From Pseudomonas sp. MRSN 12121 (lineage in GTDB: Bacteria > Pseudomonadota > Gammaproteobacteria > Pseudomonadales > Pseudomonadaceae), in assembly GCF_000931465.1 (NCBI RefSeq), contig NZ_CP010892.1:1302001-1366000 (forward strand): 64,000 nt of DNA, read 5' to 3'. A program made the position numbers and the translations under genes. The notes beneath the pieces are model-generated. The model saw only the letters and a list, made by a program, of their open reading frames with translations. It was not told the DNA's origin and ran no database searches. How positions within the stretch are numbered: position 1 is the stretch's first letter; the number at the start of each line of letters is the position of its first letter. Shown here piece by piece: positions 1 through 8,019 of this stretch.

Positions 1-1050
1 CAGTTCCGCGTCACCGGCGAACATATCGAGGAAGTCCGCGCCCTGGCGCGCAAGGTGGCGGCCAAGGTGCGCGAGAACCCGCATGTGACCAACGTGCACC
101 TGGATTGGGAAGAACCGAGCAAGGTGGTCTACCTCAATATCGACCAGGACCGGGCCCGCGCGCTGGGCGTGAGCACGGCCAACCTGGCGAAGTTCCTGCA
201 AAGCTCGCTGACCGGGTCCAGCGTCAGCCAGTACCGCGAAGACAACGAGTTGATCGAGATCCTGCTGCGCGGCACCCGGCATGAGCGTACCGAGCTGTCG
301 TTGCTGCCGAGCCTGGCGGTGCCCACCGACAACGGCAAGAGCGTGGCGTTGTCCCAGGTCGCGACCCTGGAGTACGGCTTCGAGGAAGGCATCATCTGGC
401 ACCGCAACCGCCTGCCGAACGTGACCATCCGCGCCGACATCTACGGCAAGGAACAACCGGCGACCCTGGTACAGCAGATCCTGCCGACCCTGGAGCCGGT
501 GCGCGCCGAACTGCCGGACGGTTATCTGCTGGAGGTGGGGGGCACCGTGGAAGACTCCGCCCGCGGGCAGAACTCGGTGAAGGCCGGCGTGCCGCTGTTC
601 ATCGTGGTGGTGTTGACCCTGCTGATGCTGCAACTGCGCAGCTTCTCGCGCACGGCGATGGTGTTCCTCACCGCGCCGCTGGGGCTGATCGGGGTGACCC
701 TGTTCCTGATGGTGTTCCGCCAGCCGTTCGGGTTCGTGGCGATGCTCGGCACCATCGCGCTGTCGGGGATGATCATGCGCAACTCGGTGATCCTGGTGGA
801 TCAGATCGAGCAGGACATCCGCGCCGGGTTGCAGCCGTGGCAGGCGATCATCGAGGCGACGGTGAGGCGTTTCCGGCCGATCGTGCTGACCGCGCTGGCG
901 GCGGTACTGGCGATGATCCCGCTGTCGCGCAGCGTGTTCTTCGGGCCGATGGCGGTGGCGATCATGGGCGGGCTGATCGTGGCGACGGCGCTGACGTTGC
1001 TGTTCCTGCCGGCGCTATATGCGGCGTGGTTCCGCGTCAGGAAAACCTGA
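1..1050 (+). CDS. RND efflux transporter permease, C-terminal part (5' end outside window)
   Basis: The reading frame is open from the first base of the window, so the gene starts upstream; 349 residues are visible. They correspond to the last periplasmic porter region and the C-terminal membrane block of an AcrB/TriC-type (HAE-1) proton-driven drug exporter. Five hydrophobic segments follow one another, including LFIVVVLTLLMLQL, a Gly-rich stretch and the SGMIMRNSVILVD segment, which matches the conserved GMxxKNxILLVD helix of the family with Arg for Lys. A periplasmic adaptor gene would be expected upstream. The substrate cannot be told from this fragment. It ends with TGA and is followed by a REP pair. 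Confidence 0.93.
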   Translation, partial: QFRVTGEHIEEVRALARKVAAKVRENPHVTNVHLDWEEPSKVVYLNIDQDRARALGVSTANLAKFLQSSLTGSSVSQYREDNELIEILLRGTRHERTELSLLPSLAVPTDNGKSVALSQVATLEYGFEEGIIWHRNRLPNVTIRADIYGKEQPATLVQQILPTLEPVRAELPDGYLLEVGGTVEDSARGQNSVKAGVPLFIVVVLTLLMLQLRSFSRTAMVFLTAPLGLIGVTLFLMVFRQPFGFVAMLGTIALSGMIMRNSVILVDQIEQDIRAGLQPWQAIIEATVRRFRPIVLTALAAVLAMIPLSRSVFFGPMAVAIMGGLIVATALTLLFLPALYAAWFRVRKT

Positions 1051-1060
1051 TGCGTCCCTT

Positions 1061-1143
1061 GTAGGAGCGGCCGGTCGACGCTCGATTGCCCGCGATAGCG
1101 TTCAGTCAGGTAGAACGCAATCGCGGGCAAGCCTCGCTCCTAC
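1061..1143. repeat. REP pair (REPIN) 1, one long and one short arm
   Basis: Two inverted REP units face each other around a short loop. The right arm is the standard unit (on the minus strand, GTAGGAGCG then a 5-nt linker then TGCCCGCGAT). The left arm has the same ends, but 17 nt containing GTCGAC separate them. It lies between the convergent ends of the efflux gene and the DUF4197 gene, where the hairpin could serve as a terminator for both. Confidence 0.9.
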
Positions 1144-1155
1144 GGGGGGATGGGG

Positions 1156-1845
1156 TTACAGGCTGCCGAAGACCTTCTTCGCCAGGCTGGTGGCTGCCGC
1201 CGCCGGGTTCTGGCGGATGGTCGCTTCCTGCTTGCCGATCATCTCGAACAGGCCGTTGAGCGCTTGTTCGGTCACGTAGCCTTCGATATTCGCGTTCTTC
1301 GCATCCAGCACGCCGAGGGTCGCGGCCTGGCCGGTGAACGAGTTGTATTGCTTGGCCAGGCCGACCTTGTCGGTGGCCTGCTTGACGATCGGCAGGAACT
1401 TCAGGCGGATCTGCTCGCGGCTGGTCTTGCTCAGGTACTGGGTGGCGGAGTCGTTGCCGCCCTTGAGGATGCCCTTGGCGTCTTCCACGCTCATCTTCTT
1501 CACGGCATCCACCAGCAGCGCCTGGGCCTGTGGCACGGCGGCCTCGGCGGCCTTGTTCATGCTGGTCTCGAGCTCCTCGACCTGGGCGCCCATGCCGAAC
1601 TGTTTCATTTTCTTCGCCACTTTGCCGAGGCTGCCCGGCAGTTCGATGCGCACGTCCGGGTCATTGCTGAACCCGCCGGGCGTGCCCAGTTGTTTGACCG
1701 CCACCTGGGCGCCCTGGGTCAGGGCATCCTTGAGGCCGCCGGTGGCGTCTTGTTGCGACAGGTCGCCGAGCGACAGCGCCAGGGCGCTGGCGGACATCAG
1801 CAGGCCCGCGCAGAGGCTGGTGAAGCGAAGGGAGGAACGGAGCAT
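1156..1845 (-). CDS. DUF4197 family exported protein
   Basis: A 229-residue protein with an N-terminal signal peptide (Arg-containing start, then a hydrophobic run ending near ALALSLGDLS). The rest is soluble and helical with repeated Ala/Lys/Gln stretches, resembling the DUF4197 family of gammaproteobacterial periplasmic proteins, whose function is not known. The chosen ATG has an AAGGAAG ribosome site just upstream. An in-frame upstream ATG at 1890 would add 15 residues ahead of the signal peptide and lie inside the neighbouring gene's end, so it was rejected. The gene follows the lipoprotein gene at 1871-2269 on the same strand with 25 bp between them, and the two are probably co-transcribed. 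Confidence 0.85.
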   Translation of the reverse strand: MLRSSLRFTSLCAGLLMSASALALSLGDLSQQDATGGLKDALTQGAQVAVKQLGTPGGFSNDPDVRIELPGSLGKVAKKMKQFGMGAQVEELETSMNKAAEAAVPQAQALLVDAVKKMSVEDAKGILKGGNDSATQYLSKTSREQIRLKFLPIVKQATDKVGLAKQYNSFTGQAATLGVLDAKNANIEGYVTEQALNGLFEMIGKQEATIRQNPAAAATSLAKKVFGSL

Positions 1846-1870
1846 GGCAGCTTCCTTTCGATAAAGAGGA

Positions 1871-2269
1871 TCAGCGAACGGCGTCGACACGGATTTTCAG
1901 CGGCTGCGGATCGCTGCCGTCGAGCTTCACGCCGTTATGTTCGGTGGTGATGAACAGCAGCTTGCCGGCCACTTCGATACGCGCACTGACCGAGTAGCGA
2001 TGCCCGGGCTTGACCTGGGCCGGGTCGTAGCTGAGGTGGAAGGGCAGCGGCACCTGGCCCTTGACCGGGCCTTTCTGTTCGGCCAGCACCACGGCGGGGG
2101 CATCGGCCAGCGACACGTCTTGCAGGCTGACGCTCAAGGTAGCGGCCGGTGGCAAGGCGATGCGTTGCAGGTAGAAGACTTCGCCGTCGAGGCTGGCATG
2201 GCTGGCAGGTTGCATGCTGTGGCAGGCCCCGAGCAGGGTGGTGAGGGCGAGCAGGGTGAGTTTTCTCAT
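1871..2269 (-). CDS. YbaY-like lipoprotein
   Basis: 132 residues starting MRKLTLLALTTLLGAC: a type II signal peptide with lipobox LLGAC, giving a mature Cys at residue 15. The mature part (about 30-130) resembles the YbaY-type lipoprotein fold, with a SLDGEVFYLQRIALPPAA opening and alternating beta strands. The role of the family is not established; it is envelope-associated. It lies between plsB (51 bp upstream) and the DUF4197 gene, all on the minus strand. Confidence 0.82.
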   Translation of the reverse strand: MRKLTLLALTTLLGACHSMQPASHASLDGEVFYLQRIALPPAATLSVSLQDVSLADAPAVVLAEQKGPVKGQVPLPFHLSYDPAQVKPGHRYSVSARIEVAGKLLFITTEHNGVKLDGSDPQPLKIRVDAVR

Positions 2270-2320
2270 GATGGATCTCCGTATCGGGGGCGCCAGAAAC
2301 CGCCTGGCGCCGATAAGAAT

Positions 2321-4825
2321 CTAGTCGCTTTGGACGGGGGCGGCGATCTGTTCGGCGGCGTCTTCGCTGCGATGCAGGGCCACCTGGCGGATCGACAGGC
2401 GGATCTCCGCGGGCAGCACGCGCTTGGCCGCACCTTCGGCCAGCTCGCCGAGCAGTTCGTGGTAGCTCAGCTTGCCGGCCTCGTCGCGGCGCAGCACGTC
2501 TTCTTCCAGCAAGGTCTGGATGAAGTGGCGGAACAGGCTCTTGTCGAAGAATTCCGGGGCATTCAGGCCGTGCAGGATCGACAGGCGCTGGGCCATCACC
2601 GTGCACAGGTCTTCCAGCTCCTCGGCGCTGATGCTGCGCTGGCCGCTGTTGAGCAGCAGCGAAATGGCCATGTAGAAGCGTTGCAGGGTCTGGGCGATGC
2701 TCTTGGACAAGAGCGTCAGCAGCACGAAATGCCGCGAACTCGGGGCCGGGCGCAGGTACAGGTCTTTCTCGAAACGCAGCAGGCCCTGCTCGACGAAGGC
2801 TTCCAGCCATTGGTCGATCACCCCGTCCAGCTCGTCCAGGGACCAGCGGATGAACAACTCCGACTGCAGGTAGGGATACAGCGCCCGGGTATAACGCAGG
2901 ATCTGCTCGCGGCTCATGCGCGACGAACTCTGGAAGAAGCTCGCCAGCAAGGCCGGCAGGGCGAAAATGTGCAGTACGTTGTTGCGGTAGTAGGTCATCA
3001 GGACGGCGTTCTGCTCGTCCAGGTAGAGAATCTTGCCCAGGGCATCGCTCTGCTCGGACAGCAGGTCCATGTCCTTCACATGCGCGATCAGCGCGCGGCC
3101 ATCGCCTTCTGGCAGGGTGGTGTGGGGCGAATAGGGAACCTTGCGCAGCAGCGCCAGGTACAGGTCCAGCACCCGGGCCATGGCGCGGTCGTCGAGGGCC
3201 AGGCGGCTGGTAGACAGCAGCGCCAGGGCCACCAGGTTGACCGGGTTGATCGCGGCGGCTTCGTTCAGGTGCCGGGCGACTTTCTCGCCCAGGCGGTTGG
3301 TGGTGTCGTTCAGCCAGGCCGGCTTGAACTGCGGGCCCAGCTCCTGGTTGCGCCAGCCCGGCTGCTCCTGGTCGAGGAATTCGCCCAGCTTGATCGGCTC
3401 GCCGAAGTTCACCGCCACCTGGCCAAAGCGCTGCTTGAGGGCGCCGATGACCTTGAAGATGTCGAAGATCGACTCCTTCTTCTTGCTCGCGCCGCGCAGC
3501 TCGCCCAGGTAGGTGCGGCCTTCCAGCACGCGCTCGTAGCCGATGTACACCGGCACGAAGACGATCGGCATGCGCGAGGAACGCAGGAAGCTGCGCAGGG
3601 TGATCGCCAGCATCCCGGTTTTCGGTTGCAGCATGCGTCCGGTGCGCGAGCGCCCGCCCTCGACGAAGTACTCCACCGGGAAGCCCTTGGTGAACAGGGT
3701 GTGCAGGTATTCGTTGAACACCGAGGTGTAGAGCGGGTTGCCCTTGAAGGTGCGGCGCATGAAGAAGGCGCCACCCCGGCGCAGCAGGCCGCCGATCACC
3801 GGCATGTTGAGGTTGATCCCGGCGGCGATGTGCGGCGGGGTCAGGCCGTTGCGGAACAGCAGGTAGGACAGCAGCAGGTAGTCGATGTGGCTGCGGTGGC
3901 AGGGTACGTAGATCACCTCGTGGCCCGGGGCGATCTTCTGCACGCTTTCGATGTGGTTGACCTTGATCCCGTCGTAGATCTTGTTCCAGAACCAGCTCAG
4001 CACCACTTCGAGGAAGCGGATCGCGGTGTAGGTGTAGTCCGAGGCGATCTCGTTGCCGTAGCGCAACGCCTGGGCCTTGGCTTTTTCCGGGGCGATCTTT
4101 TCCCGCTCGGCTTCGTCGAGGATCGCCTGGCGCACCAGCGGCTGGTTCAGCAGGCCCTTGACCAGGTTGCGGCGGTGGGAAATGTCCGGGCCGATCACCG
4201 CGGCCTTCAGGTTGCGGAAATGCACCCGCAGGATCCGCTGGGCCATGCGCACGGTGCGTTCATGGCCCTTGTTGTGTTCGATCAGTTCGCGCAGGTGGAT
4301 CGGCGCGGAGAACTGTACCCGGGTCTTGCGGCCCAGGATCATGATGCTCAGCAGCCGGCGCAGGCGCCCGGTGACCGCCCAGCTGTCGGCGAACAGCAGC
4401 TTCCACGGGCTCGATTCGCTATCTGGCGACTGGCCCCAGAACACGCTGACCGGAATGATCTGCGCGTCTTCGGCGGCATTCTGGCTCAGGGCGCTGACCA
4501 GGCGGGTCAGGGTCGGCGGTGCACCGCGCTTGTCCTGGCGGCCGAGCCAGTCGGGGGCCGGGGTCAGGTAGAAGAACGCGGCGGGCTCCAGCAGGTTACC
4601 CACCGACACCGGCAGTACCGGGCGCGGCAGGCCGGCCTTGGTGCACTCGGTATCGACCACGGCGAGGTCGGTCAGCGAAGGGTTTTGCAGGACGTAGAAC
4701 ACCGGGCGACTGCGGTCGAGGTTGAGGGTGAAGGACGACTGGTTGATCGTTTCCGAGCGGACCCAGAGATACAACAGTCGGCGCAAGGTGCCAAACACAA
4801 GACGGCGGAACGGGGAGCGGGTCAT
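2321..4825 (-). CDS. plsB: glycerol-3-phosphate 1-O-acyltransferase
   Basis: 834 residues, close to the usual length for gammaproteobacterial PlsB. It transfers an acyl chain from acyl-CoA or acyl-ACP to position 1 of sn-glycerol-3-phosphate, the first step of phospholipid synthesis, at the inner membrane. The catalytic HX4D motif is His310-x4-Asp315 ([10 protein letters not shown]). The substrate-binding block [11 protein letters not shown] and the later [10 protein letters not shown] segment are also present. The ATG lies 243 bp from the divergent cold-shock gene, so each has its own promoter in that gap. Confidence 0.97.
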   Translation of the reverse strand: MTRSPFRRLVFGTLRRLLYLWVRSETINQSSFTLNLDRSRPVFYVLQNPSLTDLAVVDTECTKAGLPRPVLPVSVGNLLEPAAFFYLTPAPDWLGRQDKRGAPPTLTRLVSALSQNAAEDAQIIPVSVFWGQSPDSESSPWKLLFADSWAVTGRLRRLLSIMILGRKTRVQFSAPIHLRELIEHNKGHERTVRMAQRILRVHFRNLKAAVIGPDISHRRNLVKGLLNQPLVRQAILDEAEREKIAPEKAKAQALRYGNEIASDYTYTAIRFLEVVLSWFWNKIYDGIKVNHIESVQKIAPGHEVIYVPCHRSHIDYLLLSYLLFRNGLTPPHIAAGINLNMPVIGGLLRRGGAFFMRRTFKGNPLYTSVFNEYLHTLFTKGFPVEYFVEGGRSRTGRMLQPKTGMLAITLRSFLRSSRMPIVFVPVYIGYERVLEGRTYLGELRGASKKKESIFDIFKVIGALKQRFGQVAVNFGEPIKLGEFLDQEQPGWRNQELGPQFKPAWLNDTTNRLGEKVARHLNEAAAINPVNLVALALLSTSRLALDDRAMARVLDLYLALLRKVPYSPHTTLPEGDGRALIAHVKDMDLLSEQSDALGKILYLDEQNAVLMTYYRNNVLHIFALPALLASFFQSSSRMSREQILRYTRALYPYLQSELFIRWSLDELDGVIDQWLEAFVEQGLLRFEKDLYLRPAPSSRHFVLLTLLSKSIAQTLQRFYMAISLLLNSGQRSISAEELEDLCTVMAQRLSILHGLNAPEFFDKSLFRHFIQTLLEEDVLRRDEAGKLSYHELLGELAEGAAKRVLPAEIRLSIRQVALHRSEDAAEQIAAPVQSD

Positions 4826-4924
4826 ACGGCTTCTGCTTTAGTGGGAAAAACCGAGCAGTTGCTCGGGGCGGCTAGTGTGCCGGATTCGCCGAAAATCGGC
4901 AAAAAAGCGGCAAACAAGATTGAG

Positions 4925-4952
4925 TTGAGAGTTTTTGCGCCTGTCATATACT
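4925..4952 (+). promoter_or_regulatory. sigma70-type promoter of the cold-shock gene
   Basis: TTGAGA at 4925-4930 and TATACT at 4947-4952 are separated by 16 bp. Transcription would start near 4959, leaving a leader of about 110 nt before the ATG. Long leaders are common in csp genes and carry post-transcriptional temperature control. The assignment is by motif only. Confidence 0.6.
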
Positions 4953-5068
4953 CGGCCGGCTGGCGCTTGGGCATGGCGACCCCTCAATAGAGAACGCGGC
5001 CCAGGCGAAAGTTCTCACGGCTTCGTTTCAACAAGCCGACTGATAATAAAAAGACGGAGGATGGATTG

Positions 5069-5278
5069 ATGGCAACTCGCGAAACCGGCAGCGTGAAGTG
5101 GTTCAACGACGCCAAGGGCTACGGCTTCATCCAGCGTGAAGGCGGTGCCGATGTATTTGTCCACTACCGTGCTATTCGTGGTGAAGGCCACCGCTCGCTG
5201 ACCGAAGGGCAGCAGGTCGAATACGCCGTGGTAGAAGGGCAGAAGGGACTGCAGGCAGAGGATGTAGTGGGCTTGTAA
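5069..5278 (+). CDS. cold-shock domain protein
   Basis: 69 residues covering a single cold-shock (OB-fold) domain that binds single-stranded RNA or DNA. RNP1 is KGYGFIQ and RNP2 is VFVHYRAI (Tyr where many Csp proteins have Phe). The start chosen is the ATG at 5069, with GACGGAGG 8 nt upstream. A TTG at 5066 adds one residue but is poorer, and the ATG at 5061 is out of frame and stops at once. It could be an RNA chaperone in cold or stationary phase; which Csp paralogue it is cannot be decided. Confidence 0.95.
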   Translation: MATRETGSVKWFNDAKGYGFIQREGGADVFVHYRAIRGEGHRSLTEGQQVEYAVVEGQKGLQAEDVVGL

Positions 5279-5290
5279 GCGCTGCATCTT

Positions 5291-5377
5291 TGTAGGAGCG
5301 AAGCTTGCTCGCGATAGCGTTTTAACTGACACAACGCTATCGCGGGCAAGTCGGATCGCCGCCCGCTCGCTCCTACA
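5291..5377. repeat. REP pair (REPIN) 2, one short and one long arm
   Basis: An inverted pair of REP units in the tail-to-tail gap between the cold-shock gene and the 125-residue hypothetical gene. The left arm is standard. The right arm has a 19-nt linker (AGCGGGCGGCGATCCGACT on the minus strand) in place of the usual 5 nt. The inner arms, GATAGCG and CGCTATC, pair perfectly. Confidence 0.9.
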
Positions 5378-5387
5378 GTAATTGGAG

Positions 5388-5765
5388 TCAGGCGGTACGC
5401 CAGGTAATCTCTTCTTCCCCGTCGGCGCTGATGCGAATCCAGCGATCGGCCGACTCTTCCCCTTCTTCCTCCACCCAGCTGCCCGGTGCGCAGCGCACCT
5501 CGACCTTGAGTGCGGCGAACGCTGCGCGAGCACAGGCGATATCGTCGTCCCAGAGCGTCCGGTCGCTTTCCAGGTACAGGCTGTTCCACTTGCCCACGGC
5601 CTTGGGCAGCCAGGTGACCGGCACGCCGCCGGCCTGGCATTTGTAGGTCTGGCCTTTCTGTACCCAGTCGCTGCACGGGCCCAGCGCGGCGCCGAGCCAG
5701 GCGGCGATGGCCTTGTGGTCGACGTCGGCGTCTTTCAGGTAAATCTCGATGTCCGGCTGGCGCAT
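5388..5765 (-). CDS. conserved hypothetical protein
   Basis: 125 residues, starting MRQPDIEIYLKDAD, acidic, without signal peptide or membrane segment. Aromatic residues are frequent (WLGAAL, DWVQKG, WLPKAVGKWNSLYLE, SWVEEEGEE), and the sequence ends in an acidic beta-rich stretch (DRWIRISADGEEEITW). I do not recognise a characterised family. The reading frame stays open well upstream, but that extension runs antisense-like through rlmA and was rejected; the ATG at 5765 follows the end of rlmA by 83 bp on the same strand. It is probably transcribed with dapE-rlmA. Confidence 0.75.
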   Translation of the reverse strand: MRQPDIEIYLKDADVDHKAIAAWLGAALGPCSDWVQKGQTYKCQAGGVPVTWLPKAVGKWNSLYLESDRTLWDDDIACARAAFAALKVEVRCAPGSWVEEEGEESADRWIRISADGEEEITWRTA

Positions 5766-5848
5766 GGATGTCCTCGTTGCGGGTCTGAAAAATCCATTCG
5801 CGGATTTCTTCGGCCTCGGGTTGCTGCCCGAGGCCCGGGATTGTTGGG

Positions 5849-6658
5849 TTATTGCAGAACGAAATAATCGTAGCGCATCGACACGCTGACCTCGAAGGCT
5901 TCGGCCTGTTCGATCACGCTGGCCCGGCGTTCGGCGCTGGCCCGCCAGCCGTGGGGCGTCATGGCCAGCAGGTTGGCGCGGTCCTGCGGGTTGGCCAGGC
6001 TCAGCTTGAACTCCAGGGTTTCGCTGTGCGCCAGGGCCATGCCTTGCGGCACCAGCGCCAGGTGCTTGTCGTCGGTGTATTCGCGGACCTCGTCGTACAG
6101 GCGTTCGCGCAGCTCCATCAGGTGGCCGCTGGTCGGCCCGACTTTCATCAGGCCGCCGCCGGGGCTGAGCAGGCGCTTGGCTTCCTGCCAGTCCAGCGGG
6201 CTGAAGACGCTGGCGAGGAACTGGCAACTGGCGTCGGCCAGGGGAATGCGCGCCATGCTGGCGATCAACCAGGTCAATTGCGGGGCGCGGCGACAGGCGC
6301 GCTTGACCGCTTCCCGGGAAATATCCAGGGCATAACCGTCCGCCTGGGGCAGGGCCTCAGCGATCCGGGCGGTGTAGTAGCCCTCGCCGCAACCGATATC
6401 GACCCAGCGCTGCGGTGCGCGTTCGGCGGCCAGTTCGGCCAGGCGCTTGGCCACGGGGGCGTAATGGCCGGCGTTGAGAAAGTCGCGGCGGGCTTCGACC
6501 ATGGCCTGGTTGTCGCCCGGGTCGCGGCTGTTCTTGTGCTGCACCGGCAGCAGGTTCAGGTAGCCCTGGCGGGCGCGGTCGAAGCGATGCCCGGCGGGGC
6601 ATGCGACACCGTTGTCGACGGCGCCGAGGGGCGCCGCGCAGATAGGGCAGGCAAGCAT
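5849..6658 (-). CDS. rlmA: 23S rRNA (guanine-N1)-methyltransferase, RlmA family
   Basis: 269 residues. The N-terminus carries a four-ligand zinc module (CPIC at residues 4-7, then C-x3-H near 20-24, followed by FDRARQGYLNLL), which is characteristic of RlmA-type enzymes that methylate G745/G748 in helix 35 of 23S rRNA. A class I SAM fold follows, with motif I WVDIGCGEGYYTARIAEALP near residue 90 and an ALDIS acidic loop. The start ATG overlaps the dapE stop by one base (TGATG), implying translational coupling. The choice between G745 and G748 specificity is inferred from lineage. Confidence 0.9.
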   Translation of the reverse strand: MLACPICAAPLGAVDNGVACPAGHRFDRARQGYLNLLPVQHKNSRDPGDNQAMVEARRDFLNAGHYAPVAKRLAELAAERAPQRWVDIGCGEGYYTARIAEALPQADGYALDISREAVKRACRRAPQLTWLIASMARIPLADASCQFLASVFSPLDWQEAKRLLSPGGGLMKVGPTSGHLMELRERLYDEVREYTDDKHLALVPQGMALAHSETLEFKLSLANPQDRANLLAMTPHGWRASAERRASVIEQAEAFEVSVSMRYDYFVLQ

Positions 6659-7809
6659 CAGGCGAGCAACTTGATCAGGGTCTGGTAGTAGATTTCGGTC
6701 AGCACGTCGAGGTCGCTGGCCAGCACCCGCTCGTTGACCTGGTGGATGGTGGCGTTGACCGGGCCCAGCTCGACCACCTGGGTGCCGAGGGTGGCGATGA
6801 AGCGCCCGTCGGAGGTGCCGCCGCTGGTGGAAGCCTGGGTCTCGCGACCGGTGATGTCCTTGATGCTGGCCGATACCGCGTCGAGCAGCGCGCCCGGCTC
6901 GGTGAGGAACGGCAGGCCCGACAGCGCCCAGTCCACGTGCCAGTCCAGGCCATGCTTGTCGAGAATGGCGGCGACGCGCTGTTGCAGGCCTTCGACCGTG
7001 GATTCGGTGGAGAAGCGGAAGTTGAACACCGCCACCAGCTCGCCGGGGATCACGTTGGTCGCGCCCGTGCCGGAATTCAGGTTGGAGATCTGGAAGCTGG
7101 TCGGCGGGAAGAAGGCGTTGCCGTCGTCCCAGTGCTCCGCGGCCAGTTCGGCCAGGGCGGCGGCGGCCAGGTGGATCGGGTTCTTGGCCAGGTGCGGGTA
7201 GGCGACGTGACCCTGCACGCCGCGCACCGTGAGTTTGGCGCCGAGGGAGCCGCGACGGCCGTTCTTGACCACGTCGCCGACCAGGCTGGTGCTCGACGGC
7301 TCGCCGACGATGCACCAGTCCAGGCGCTCCTTGCGCGCCGCCAGGCGCTCGACCACGGCCTTGGTGCCGTGGTGGGCCGGGCCTTCTTCATCGCTGGTGA
7401 TCAGGAAGGCCACCGAACCCTTGTGGTCCGGGTAGTCGGCGACGAAACGCTCGGCGGCCACCAGCATGGCGGCCAGGCTGCCTTTCATGTCCGCCGCGCC
7501 GCGCCCGCAGAGCATGCCGTGTTCATCGATCAGGGCGTCGAACGGGTCGTTCTGCCAGGCCTGGACCGGGCCGGTCGGCACCACGTCGGTGTGGCCGGCG
7601 AAGCACAGCACCGGGCCTTCATGCGTGCCGTGGGTGGCCCAGAAGTTATCCACATCCTCGATGCGCATCGGCTCGAGCTTGAAGCCGGCCTGGCCCAGGC
7701 GCTGCATCATCAGTTTCTGGCAGTCGGCGTCGACTGGCGTCACCGACGGACGGCGGATCAGGTCACAGGCGAGTTGCAGGGTCGGCGAAAGGTCGGCGTG
7801 GGCCGTCAT
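6658..7809 (-). CDS. dapE: succinyl-diaminopimelate desuccinylase
   Basis: 383 residues, M20 family metallopeptidase fold. It removes succinate from N-succinyl-LL-diaminopimelate, the last but one step to meso-DAP for peptidoglycan and lysine. Metal and catalytic motifs are visible: [23 protein letters not shown] and [16 protein letters not shown]. The C-terminal SGGTSDGRF motif is also conserved. It is the first gene of a short minus-strand operon with rlmA. Two other succinylase-branch genes, dapD and dapC, lie within 10 kb. Confidence 0.97.
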   Translation of the reverse strand: MTAHADLSPTLQLACDLIRRPSVTPVDADCQKLMMQRLGQAGFKLEPMRIEDVDNFWATHGTHEGPVLCFAGHTDVVPTGPVQAWQNDPFDALIDEHGMLCGRGAADMKGSLAAMLVAAERFVADYPDHKGSVAFLITSDEEGPAHHGTKAVVERLAARKERLDWCIVGEPSSTSLVGDVVKNGRRGSLGAKLTVRGVQGHVAYPHLAKNPIHLAAAALAELAAEHWDDGNAFFPPTSFQISNLNSGTGATNVIPGELVAVFNFRFSTESTVEGLQQRVAAILDKHGLDWHVDWALSGLPFLTEPGALLDAVSASIKDITGRETQASTSGGTSDGRFIATLGTQVVELGPVNATIHQVNERVLASDLDVLTEIYYQTLIKLLA

Positions 7810-7836
7810 GGGAAACTCCGGTGCAAGGCGTTATGT

Positions 7837-7938
7837 GTAGGGGCGAGCGGGCGGCGATCCGACTTGCCCGCGATGGCCGCGACGCGGTTTGCCTGAGGCA
7901 CCGCAGGGATTTCATCGCGGGCAAGCCTCGCTCCTACA
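7837..7938. repeat. REP pair (REPIN) 3, one long and one short arm
   Basis: The left arm is the 19-nt-linker variant also found on the right of REPIN 2, with one change (GTAGGGGCG). The right arm is standard. It lies in the 210-bp gap between the ndvB 3' end and the dapE start, so unlike the other five pairs it separates co-directional genes. Confidence 0.88.
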
Positions 7939-7974
7939 ATGGGGGCAAGGCGCGCAAAATGGCGGATATCTTAA

Positions 7975-8012
7975 AGCAAAACGGCGGCCAGAGGCCGCCG
8001 TTTAGTGCTTTG
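7975..8012 (-). terminator. intrinsic terminator after ndvB
   Basis: Read on the minus strand, AAACGGCGGCC, a short loop and GGCCGCCGTTT form an 11-bp perfect stem followed by a T-run (TTGCTTTAAGAT region). On the plus strand the arms are AAACGGCGGCC at about 7979-7989 and GGCCGCCGTTT at about 7993-8003. It lies just beyond the ndvB stop. Confidence 0.75.
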
Positions 8013-8019
8013 CCGCGAT

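Noticed and set aside
1061..1143. REP pairs as CRISPR repeats or insertion-sequence ends
   Set aside because: They are isolated inverted pairs without regular spacers, target duplications or transposase genes nearby.
1937..4990. A 1017-codon open frame on the plus strand opposite plsB
   Set aside because: It mirrors the third-position GC bias of plsB on the other strand, has a Gln/Val/Ala/Gly/His-rich composition and crosses three real genes.
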